Shown piece by piece: positions 19,730-27,291 of a stretch of 27,291 nt of DNA. Within the stretch, counting starts at the first letter, position 1; each line of letters begins with the position of its first letter. This stretch comes from Gnetum montanum (taxonomy: Eukaryota > Streptophyta > Gnetopsida > Gnetales > Gnetaceae), in the NCBI GenBank assembly GCA_015680685.1, contig MNCI01005810.1, positions 795,799 to 823,089 on the forward strand. Direction: 5' to 3'. The notes under the pieces are model-generated. The model ran no database searches and was not told the origin of the DNA. It saw only the letters and a list, made by a program, of their open reading frames with translations. A program made the position numbers and the translations under genes.

Positions 19730-20601
19730 TGATAAATTGTGGTTCACCAGGCCCCAATATTGGGTACACACTATCGGGTACACAATATCATAGCCTAGGT
19801 AATGATATGGTATACATGATATCATGATTCCTATGTTAGCCTATAAATATAGCACTCAAGTGCATGGGAAAGGAGTCTTTTGGTAAGTCTTTAGGTCAAG
19901 TCTTTTTGTTAGTTTTTAGTTAGCTTTCAGTTCTTTTCCCAAGTGCATGCCCGTAGTGTGATGCTTGTAATTGTATGGAACCTTTGTTCAAGTGTGTTGT
20001 ACTTGGACATGCACACAATTGACAATAAAGATTGAGCTTACTCCATCATTACAGCATTCACTTAGGTTTTAATTGTTTGATTATTAATTATTATTTATTA
20101 TTTATTATTTTCTTAGTTAATATTTCTTTTATCATCATTTACTATTCCTATTATTAATGTGAAATGAGTACATATTAATCATGAACATTTAAGTGTAACT
20201 ACATGGTAACCTAGTAGTATATAAAATAGTGCTTCAAGTTATGTGTTCTTGGTAATCCCAGAAGTAGTATACGAAGTCCAAGATGCATACCAATGATTAA
20301 GGACAGATGCTCATCACACGTAGGCTAGCTTAGATTTTATTTCCTATTACTTATTAGTTTAATCAAGTTATTTCTCACTGCCTTTAGGAGTAGCATAGTA
20401 TTAGAAACCACATCATACACCTCACTCTCGACTAAATCATACGTGACAAAGCAAATACTAGTCTAGGTAGGAAGATAGCAAATTGAAATTAACATATAAC
20501 TATTTAGGTGCCACAACTAGTCCATATGCAGAGTTTGACCGGATCACGCATACACACTTGTATTCATATGGTTGAGCATAGGGGTACCTCACCACTCATC
20601 A
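19730..20601 (+). repeat. 3' LTR of element D
   Basis: This 872-bp LTR starts TGATAAATTGTGG and ends ACCACTCATCA, matching the 5' LTR throughout. It is 24 bp longer owing to small insertions such as TTTAGGTCAAGTC (around 19889) and an extra TTATTTATTA. It carries TATAAATA at 19842-19849 and AATAAA at 20024-20029. Confidence 0.92.
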
Positions 20602-20606
20602 CTAGT
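20602..20606. repeat. Target-site duplication CTAGT, right of element D
   Basis: It matches CTGGT at 11643-11647 except for one transition. Confidence 0.7.
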
Positions 20607-20639
20607 GCAGGATAAAACTAGAAATAGGCTATTAGAAAA

Positions 20640-21087
20640 AGTTGTAAAATGGGATATGACTCTTTGAATGAGCCTCAAATTCATCTTGACCATCCTGCAA
20701 GTGTTCATCATAGTTTGATGCTACATCATGCTCATTAGGACTGCTCACTCTAACGAGTTACTCTAGTAACCACCGAGAGTTATCGATAAGCAGGATGAAT
20801 GCGTTAGGTGTAGGAAGAAATTCCTTCCCATTTCGATGTATGATCTCAAAGCTTTACTTAGCATCTAATTCTTGATGATCTAGGGATAGATCCACTTGAA
20901 GTTTCACATAGAGGAAGTTGTATTTTTTGACATCGAGCACCATGTGGTTAAGCACTTGGTTGCGCAATCTGAGTGACTGTCGTTGTGGCTATACAAGAAT
21001 GAGTGGGGGATCAATTTCTACCACCTTTTGGATGGGGTGGGTCACCTCTGTGCTCAAGGAAGAGGTTGAAGGGTGCATGGGATTCAT
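20640..21087 (-). pseudogene. N-terminal gag remnant of inverted family-C element
   Basis: Reading the minus strand from the ATG at 21087-21085, one frame persists with three stops. It contains KYNFLYVKLQVDLSLDHQEL, then FEIIHRNGKEFLPTP, then a run of acidic residues. This parallels the gag start of the element at 24600: QYNFICVKIQAGLAVDQTKM, then YELFHKGGHEFIPSP, then an acidic stretch. Order and spacing agree, so the two are homologous. The ATG lies about 430 nt after the primer site of the same element. The downstream part is lost where element D inserted. It would be the N-terminal, pre-capsid part of gag. Confidence 0.75.
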
Positions 21088-21518
21088 GTTACTATGTAAA
21101 AATGAAAGAAATAATAATGCTAAATAGAAAATGGTTAAGTGTAGAGAATGTTGGAAAAACGGCTAAGTATGAAAAACTATGAAAATAGGCCAAAAATGAC
21201 TAACCCTACAGACACTACTAAAAAGTAACTAACTCGGGTGTTACACTCACTGCACTTTGAGAACTTGTTACACTCTATAGAACACCTAGAGTTTAACACA
21301 ATGGATACAATTGGGCTTTCGTCCTATGGGGTTCTAGGGGAACTAACAACTAGGACCAATCTACACCAACTGAATCACAGACAACTCCTACGTTGGCCTA
21401 TGATCTAGTTACTATCATGGTAGGTCCATAGGGGTGTTACATCTATGCTAGCTCCAAACTAGTAACAGAGGTGTAGAAAGCACATAGGACTACCCTTGAA
21501 CAAAGAAGAAATAAGAGG
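21088..21518 (-). other. Untranslated leader of inverted family-C element
   Basis: This segment between primer site and gag start has no open frame. It carries several GTGTTACACTCACTGCAC-like and TGTTACACTCT words but no heptamer array, unlike the leader of the element at 22659. Confidence 0.55.
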
Positions 21519-21535
21519 CCTTACTTCTACAGCCA
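21519..21535 (-). promoter_or_regulatory. Primer-binding site of inverted family-C element
   Basis: On the minus strand TGGCTGTAGAAGTAAGG begins 5 nt after the LTR end. It parallels TGACGCTAGAAGGAGGG, also 5 nt after the LTR, at 24114. The two imply an ancestral TGGCGCTAGAAGGAGGG. I cannot name the tRNA. Confidence 0.6.
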
Positions 21536-21540
21536 AAAAC

Positions 21541-22658
21541 TGTGATGACCAGAAATGTCAATGGCCAGAACACCAAGAGGTTAGCAAGAATATAGCCTAA
21601 CCCCAACTTCATGTGAGGGCCATGATAGAAAATGGAGATGTGGTGCCTTGAATAGTCTTTTCAATCAGACAGGGACTTATGAGGTGTTAAGACAAACGTG
21701 TGCAAGAGGGGTTTATACAGCATTACATTTGGGCACTAGGGCTAGCTAAGCCAGAGCATAATAGGGTGTCCCAACCTAAGAATAGTAGTGTAAACATGTG
21801 AACATGTGTGAAACAATGAGAAAATGCAAGTGCTATGCTAAATACTAAATAAAAATGCTTTAAAATGCAACAAAACTTGAAAACAAAAGTGCACCATCCC
21901 AAATAGGGGAGCGTAGCAATTACAGGAAAAGAGATGAGAGTGCTATGTAGTGTACAAGTAGGCATAGTAGTAGTGTAGTAGTGTAGTCATAGTCACTAGG
22001 ACATATGGGATGAAACTGATGATTGACTATTACTTTTTTCCATAGGTACAGTGGTGAACTACATGTTGGACAGTGTGTGCCAGTTGTCCGATGGGGTCCT
22101 GGAATATGCCAAAGTGCTAAGTGTGCTCAAGTGTGAGAGTGCAAGAGTGTCAAGGATGATCCAAATGTCAAAATGCTCAATGCTCTTTTTATTTTCCCAC
22201 CTCCAAAATGCTGAATGTTAAGGTATTTATAGGACTAGGATTAGCACAAAATGCAAATCAGGCTAGGGTTAGTGCAAAATGTGGATTAGGCACCACATGG
22301 CATGAGGGTAGATGGGGCTATGCTAACCTTTGCTATGCTCCCATGGGAGTAGCAAGTGCTATGCTCTAGAGTACTACAATAGGTCCCTAGTGACTACTAA
22401 ACTCTAACTACACTGTCAAGACTACATGTGCCAAAGTTTGAATAACCACAATGTACCTGCAAACAATGCAAAATAGTGCAACTTGGAGGCTATGCTTTGG
22501 GACTACATCTTCCAATCTTTTGAGTAGGGTCAAGCATAGGTACAATTTTGGGGGACTAATGGGGATGCAAAATAGATACAAATTATTGATCCTACTTGCC
22601 AAAGGAATGTCAGAGCTGAGACAAAGGCTGATCTTGAGTTCTAAAAGCTTTTGGAGGC
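21541..22658 (-). mobile_element. Family-C gypsy 5' LTR, inverted, truncated by insertion
   Basis: The reverse complement matches the 3' portion of the family-C LTRs: CCCTACTC...GAAGATGTAGTCCCAAAG, CTAGCCCTATAAATACC, AGTCCCTGTCTGATT and GGTGTTCTGGCCATTGACA. It ends GGTCATCACA at 21541 on the minus strand, followed by primer site and gag, so it is a 5' LTR. The missing U3 part should lie beyond the element inserted at 22659, outside the window. A TATA box lies at 22231-22224. Confidence 0.82.
22224..22231 (-). promoter_or_regulatory. TATA box of inverted family-C LTR
   Basis: TATTTATA on the plus strand, read in reverse as CCTATAAATACC, matches the TATA boxes of the two plus-strand copies. 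Confidence 0.7.
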
Positions 22659-22779
22659 TGAAACACCACAAAAATCTGAGCTTAGTACTTCCCTGGGACC
22701 CGCAGACAACCACGGCGACATCTAGTATTAAACATGGCAACTTTGGAGCTCAAGATGCTTGGATTTTACTAAGTATGTA

Positions 22780-23180
22780 GTGTATACGCCCAGCATACAT
22801 GCCCAGCATACACACCCAGCACTGACATGTACGCCCAGCATGGGATTCCAAAGACAGCATGAAAATAGCACTCCAGAGTAGGACTTGGCACAAGGCACCA
22901 ACTCACAAGAATAGAGCAATTAGCAAGTAACATTATGGGCTCCAGAAGGACGAATTTTTGCCTCGACATCATGTACTTGGGAATTCATACGTCGAGCATG
23001 TGCATCCTACACGCCAGCATAGACGCTCAACGTATACGCCCAGCATGTGCATCTTCCACACCAGCATAGACACTCATCATATACGCCCAGCATGTGTATC
23101 CTGCACGCCCAGCGTATACGCCCAGCATAAGCGTTCAGCGTATACACCCAGCGTATACACCCAGCATGGACAATGTGTAC
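22780..23180 (+). repeat. Irregular TACGCCCAGC motif cluster
   Basis: More than fifteen copies of variants of TATACGCCCAGCAT occur here, many containing the self-complementary core GCGTATACGC (for example 23112-23121; the same core at 5051-5060 in the solo LTR). It lies in U3, upstream of the TATA box, where enhancers would be expected. Confidence 0.8.
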
Positions 23181-23529
23181 ACCCAGTGTACCAATCAAAG
23201 CTCTCTAGAATCATGTTAGATCAAGGCCAACCAAGCTGAACATCCACAGGCAACATTATCGTGACATCCAAATGAAAATTCGAGTGTCAAATGACTTCTT
23301 TTGTTCCAGTCAAGTCTATACGCCAAGTTCACACGCCCAACATGTATACACCGACGTATAGCACTGTACACTAGCGTACAGCAGCTTACGCTGGCATACA
23401 GCACGCTATACACTTGTAAAATTTCATTCTTTCGCACTCGGTCAACGCGTCACATGTCACCCAACTTGAGAGTCCAGCACTCTGCAGCCAATCATTCCTT
23501 CTCAGATCCAAGTCTAATATCTAAACCTG

Positions 23530-23536
23530 TATAAAA
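23530..23536 (+). promoter_or_regulatory. TATA box of family-A/B 5' LTR
   Basis: CCTGTATAAAAGCTCTGATTTTTTACCAGATC is the counterpart of the solo LTR site at 5770. Confidence 0.78.
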
Positions 23537-24113
23537 GCTCTGATTTTTTACCAGATCAGGGTTTGAAAATTGAAGGCATCTTGGCAAAAATCGAGGCAGA
23601 CCACACTAAGCAAATTGAGAACCTTGCATCCTATATGTTGGACCTCAACCTTGCACGCTGAACGTACAGCCTCTACACTATGCCTGCAGTCCAAACCAAC
23701 ATGCTGCCAAACCCTTGCATTCACCGAGGCTCTTCGTCCGCCTTGTGTCACATCCACAACTGCGTTAAGACCGGTGCATTGTAACTTCCATTATGCAATG
23801 ATATTGCCACATTTTTGCTAAGATTTGTTACAGTTTTATCGTTCATTCTTATATGCTCATCATTTACATTATTGTACATTTACGCTCAGTTTCACATCAG
23901 TTACGCTGTTTACGCATAACCTGGCATACAATATATCGGCATATGCTCGGGGAAATCCTTGTCTAATCTGCGTGTGGACCACTCGAGGTACTCTGCCTTC
24001 GTTAATTCTAGCTTGCCCTCAAACGAAGGTAGGATCTTCTGTGCTTGTCCGGGGATCTCCTGGTATCTGTTTCATTCCAGCCGGAGACCGACGATTTCGG
24101 ATAGTACAAAAAA

Positions 24114-24130
24114 TGACGCTAGAAGGAGGG
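24114..24130 (+). promoter_or_regulatory. Primer-binding site of family-A/B element
   Basis: TGACGCTAGAAGGAGGG follows the LTR end after five A residues. Position and similarity to the site of the inverted family-C element (21535-21519) support this. The priming tRNA was not identified. Confidence 0.6.
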
Positions 24131-24225
24131 CTGACTGCCTAAACTTACTCTGATCTCATTAAACTCGTCTCTGATCCGACTATATGCTATACGTCGTAGA
24201 CCCTGTCTACACACTGTTCATCCCA

Positions 24226-24526
24226 CTCTACACTGTACGCTGTAAGCTATACACTCTACGATGTACCCTGTACACTGTAAGCTATACGCTCTACACTGCA
24301 CGCTATAAGCTATACGCTCTACACTGTACCCTGTACACTATAAGCTATACGCTCTACGCTGCACGCTCTACGCTGTACGCTGCACGCTGTAAGCTATATG
24401 CTCTATGCTACACCCTGTACACTGTAAGCTATACGCTCTACGCTGTACCCTGTACACTGTAAGCTATACGCTCTACGCTACACGTTGTACACTGCACGCT
24501 CTACGTTGTACGCTGCATGCTGCAAA
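24226..24526 (+). repeat. Heptanucleotide array, 43 units in register
   Basis: The sequence parses without any indel into 43 heptamers of the form CTNTACG. The main variants are CTATACG, CTCTACG, CTGTACC, CTGTACA, CTGTAAG and CTGCACG. A higher-order order of five heptamers (CTGTAAG-CTATACG-CTCTACG-CTGTACC-CTGTACA, 35 bp) recurs, with shortened or altered versions in between. It lies in the leader between primer site and gag. Long open frames through it reflect the absence of stop words in the repeat, so I do not extend gag into it. Confidence 0.95.
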
Positions 24527-24599
24527 CTTAAGTATACGCTTTGATAAGTATACTAATTTCATATCCTTCCCACCGTCCTATACTCACTACAGCTTCACC

Positions 24600-27245
24600 A
24601 TGAACACTACGAACCCCAACACTTCAACCAAGCCTGTCATGGATATCGTAGGCCCCATGGTCGTTCAACAACCCGTAGTACAACCAATGGCGAGACCTCG
24701 CCGATGGCTCAGACTGCAAGGTAGGGACCCATCATTTAACATTATACCCCAAGAGCAATACAATTTCATATGCGTGAAAATACAAGCCGGCCTAGCCGTG
24801 GACCAAACTAAGATGGAGGTTAAAAGACAATATGAATTGTTTCACAAGGGAGGACATGAGTTCATCCCTTCACCATATGACATCATCCCTCTCCCAGAGC
24901 ATTACTCTGAGCTTATCTCTCAGCTCCTACTACTAAAGAATCAGCCTATGGACCAGTCCATGGCGAATCCTCAATTGGAAGAGGAGGATGACTTCGCAGC
25001 TCAATCTGAGCACGAAGATTCGTACCACACCCTCAGCCCTCAAACTTATGCAAACCCGTCGTTTCACCCATTCATGAGCAAAACTATGTTCCTCCAGCCA
25101 TTCAAAATCACTCAAGCATATGTGCCTCAACAAGAGGCACCCACTCTCATCCCCACTCCTCCAGCGACCGATGCTCAAGTCAACACATTTTCCCTCACAA
25201 TTCCTCCTACGGCCACAGTACCCCCGTTCTTACAAATACAACCTCCTCAAAATAATGTAGGAGTAACCTTCCCACCCCGAGTGATCGGGATGACGCATGT
25301 GATACCGGCTTCTACATCCGCTCACTACATACCACAGATCCAAACCCAAGGAGCACCCCTTACAAATGCAACACAACAAGTTGAGGGTGTCCCTATACAA
25401 GGTGTGACTGGGCAATGGGCTGTAATTGGTACTCAATTGCATCAACCCTCTCACTATAACGTAACGCCTCACACAATTTTACCTGCTAACATCCCAAAAT
25501 TACAACCGCAACAACAACAACAACCCCTTATCTACAATGTGCCACCCCTGGCACCCCCCACCACAAATATTCTGCAAGTACAACCTCCAACCACATAACT
25601 TTCTTCCTTCCAGCCCACTGTCCAACAATCTAATTTGTATACTGTACAACATCAACAACCTACTACCTCACCTAGTGCCTAGGATTGGGCTGAGGCCAAA
25701 AAGATAATGCAGGAGCTAACTGACAAGGTCAATTGCCTCAAAACAGCCGCCGATGGAGAGCTTAAGGTAGTGGACTTCTATCACAATGACCCTATCAGCT
25801 CTTCAATTCCACCTCTAACGTTACCCAAGGATGTATCCTTACCCATGTTGACTAAATACAATGGGGAGACAGACCCCAACGCTCACCTTATAACATTTAG
25901 ATTAGAGTGCGCGCTACTTCAGGCATGGCCACATGCCATTCTACGAGTGTTCCCCATGTCCCTCACAGGGAGAGCACTTGATTGGTATTGGGCCTTGCCT
26001 CGAAACTCAATATCCTCTCTAGAAGATTTGATACACAAGTTTGTTACTAGGTTCAAATATAACTTAAAGCCTGAAGCAACACTTGACAGCCTCATACAGG
26101 TCAAGCAAGCACCGCTTGAACCTGTCAAAAAATTTATCCAACGGTGGAGTGCAGCCCTCAATGAGCTCCATGAGCCTATCCCAGAGACATATTACCTCAC
26201 CATCCTAAAAGGGGCTATCAACGATTTTGTCAAATCCAAACTATATTACCTCAATGCATGCACTCTTAGTCAAGTGTTTGTACAGATCAAGAACATAGAG
26301 GAGGTCGCCCAAAATAGCCACGACCCTGCATATTCAGCCTTTAAGAATCAACACAGTAAGAAAGACAAAGAAAAGGCTAAAAAAACTATAGCGACAGTAG
26401 CAAAAACACAACAAGCAAATCCGGGACAACAAAGTAAACTACCTGCTGCCCCTACCAATTACCCTAAACCTGCTCCTGCAACGGCACCCGAATCATCCGC
26501 ATCACAAAACCCTACACCGAGTCGTACGAGAAACTTCAAGAGGAAGGACCCCTCTCAATATATGCAGTTTCCCATGAAACCATCACAACTATTTGACCAA
26601 CTCTTGAAGTCTAGATTGATGAAGCATAAACAGTTGTCCCCCGCAGCGATCCAAAGACATGATTGGTTCTATCAATTGGTTCAGAACCCAAGCCAGGCAA
26701 CCCCAGATGAGCCCCCAGTTCCAAAAGGCTTTAGAATGGATCGTTTTTGTGATTATCATCAACGTAATGGGCATGGCACTGATTATTGTTTCACCTTAAA
26801 ACAAGATATCCAACGGATGATCAACAAAGGTCAAATCACTTTTGATGAAGCCAACCCGATCCAACCACAAAACCAGGCCATGGGCATATATAAAGATCCT
26901 CTAAATACTAAAGAAGCATCGTACGTAATTAACACCATCTACTGTAATGACGAACTGGAAACACCTAGGATTAACACCGTCCACTCCGCACACGAGAAGC
27001 AAATACCTAAGAAACCATTTGTAGTGCATATTCCTTCCACTATACAAGCACCTATGCCTCAACCATCATATTCCCCACAGAAACCTTATGTCATCCGAAT
27101 ACCCCCCGCTGTAGCGATCTATACCACGGCACCACAAAAACCATATGTAGTACATATACCTCCCACCTGTTGGCACATTTTTACCATTTCATGGAACAGG
27201 TGGACTTATTTGCAAATGGTGAGGTACAAAATCCTAATGAACTGA
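24600..27245 (+). pseudogene. gag of family-A/B gypsy element, two in-frame stops
   Basis: ATG at 24600 in TTCACCATGAAC has good plant start context, just after the heptamer array. One frame continues to 27245 (882 codons), broken by TAA at 25596-25598 and TAG at 25680-25682. The N-terminal third has a conserved block (QEQYNFICVKIQAGLAVDQT), an acidic patch and a long Pro/Gln/Thr linker. A Retrotrans_gag domain follows from about 25845 (PMLTKYNGETDPNAHL, LTGRALDWYWALPRNSI, FKYNLKPEATLDSLIQVKQA). It ends in a basic Lys/Ala/Pro region and a CX2HX4HX4C knuckle (26748-26789: CDYHQRNGHGTDYC). The C-terminus repeats QKPYVVHIPP-like words three times. After about 27170 the coding-like frame shifts by one: another frame reads YHFMEQVDLFANGEV and stays open to the window end. 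The product would be the particle protein; pol lies outside the window. Confidence 0.85.
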
Positions 27246-27291
27246 AACTGTTCAAGGAGGATTATGTTCTTTCTTGTAAAGAATTCTGCAA

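Larger units (their letters stand above)
11648..20601 (+). mobile_element. Element D: non-autonomous gypsy-like LTR retrotransposon
   Basis: This is a structurally complete 8,954-bp element: LTRs at both ends, near-identical target duplications, a primer-binding site two bases after the 5' LTR and a polypurine-like tract just before the 3' LTR. Inside are a decayed gag (12630-14999), about 2 kb of non-coding DNA, and a second long decayed ORF (17003-19542). I searched the translations for protease DTG/DSG, RT YxDD, RNase H and integrase HHCC/DDE motifs and found none. With no enzymatic genes and several kb of other sequence it resembles the LARD/TR-GAG class of elements that move using enzymes supplied by relatives. 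The two LTRs differ at many positions, so the insertion is old. Confidence 0.85.
22659..24108 (+). repeat. 5' LTR of family-A/B element
   Basis: It starts TGAAACACCACAAAA and ends CGGATAGTACA. It is collinear with the solo LTR at 4453-6350, most clearly from 23455 onward. Between 22780 and 23180 it has many irregular copies of TATACGCCCAGCAT and CCCAGCGTATACGCCCAG, the same words that make the closing part of each ~182-bp unit in the solo LTR. Confidence 0.92.
22659..27291 (+). mobile_element. Family-A/B gypsy element, 5' part (runs off window)
   Basis: A 5' LTR (22659-24108), primer site (24114), repeat-filled leader and gag (from 24600) are all in one orientation, inserted in the inverted family-C LTR. 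GAGGC at 22654-22658 would be its target duplication; the partner lies beyond the window. Gag sequence suggests the Tat/Ogre group of plant Ty3/gypsy elements, by overall motif resemblance. Confidence 0.88.

Noticed and set aside
22408-22780. Overlapping ~110-codon frames on both strands
   Set aside because: They fall in the inverted family-C LTR and cross the insertion point at 22659, so they are chimeric by chance.
24184-24599. N-terminal extension of gag through the heptamer array (start at 24405 or earlier)
   Set aside because: The frame is open only because the heptamer lacks stops in it. The ATG at 24600 has better context, and the related element starts its gag at the equivalent place without an array.

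Overview
The window looks like nuclear DNA of a land plant with a large, repeat-rich genome, such as a gymnosperm, fern or lycophyte. The evidence is Ty3/gypsy-type LTR retrotransposons nested in one another, plant-style TATA boxes in the LTRs, a degenerate plant-type DEAD-box helicase fragment and very little coding DNA. The species cannot be named from this sequence. I see no intact host gene, tRNA, rRNA, CRISPR array or bacterial operon.

Layout. (1) Positions 1-2500 hold AT-rich DNA with ~78-bp spaced repeats and a hairpin, then a patchwork of decayed coding fragments: a minus-strand DEAD-box helicase pseudogene (1450-1973) between two unidentified plus-strand remnants. (2) Positions 2505-11516 are a gypsy element I call family C. 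It has a 5'-truncated left LTR (2505-7629), an interior reduced to the last 41 codons of pol plus a ~30-bp tandem array, a polypurine tract, and a right LTR (8271-11516). The left LTR is split by a solo LTR of family A/B (4453-6350) with a perfect 5-bp target duplication, GGTCC. (3) Positions 11648-20601 are element D: two LTRs, a tRNA-Asp-type primer site, a decayed gag, a long non-coding middle and a second decayed ORF (coiled-coil), but no recognisable protease, reverse transcriptase, RNase H or integrase. It is flanked by CTGGT/CTAGT. (4) Positions 20607-22658 are the 5' end of another family-C element on the minus strand (gag start, primer site, part of an LTR). (5) Positions 22659-27291 are a family-A/B element inserted into that LTR: 5' LTR, primer site, a 43-unit heptanucleotide array, and gag with two in-frame stops. 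It runs off the window.

The order of events can be read from the nesting: C copies came first, then A into C1, B into C3, and D into sequence next to C3. B and C3 share a related gag N-terminus and a primer site with the same 5-nt spacing from the LTR, so they are related lineages. The gag of B resembles the Tat/Ogre group by its motifs; this is an inference.

The most unusual points are: the D element, a candidate non-autonomous retrotransposon carrying gag plus an unrelated long coiled-coil ORF with its own promoter-like segment; the exact-register heptamer array in the leader of B; and the repeated expansion of one TACGC/CAGCGTA theme into arrays of 7, 15 and ~182 bp in the A/B family. All boundaries and similarities were read by eye without alignment software.
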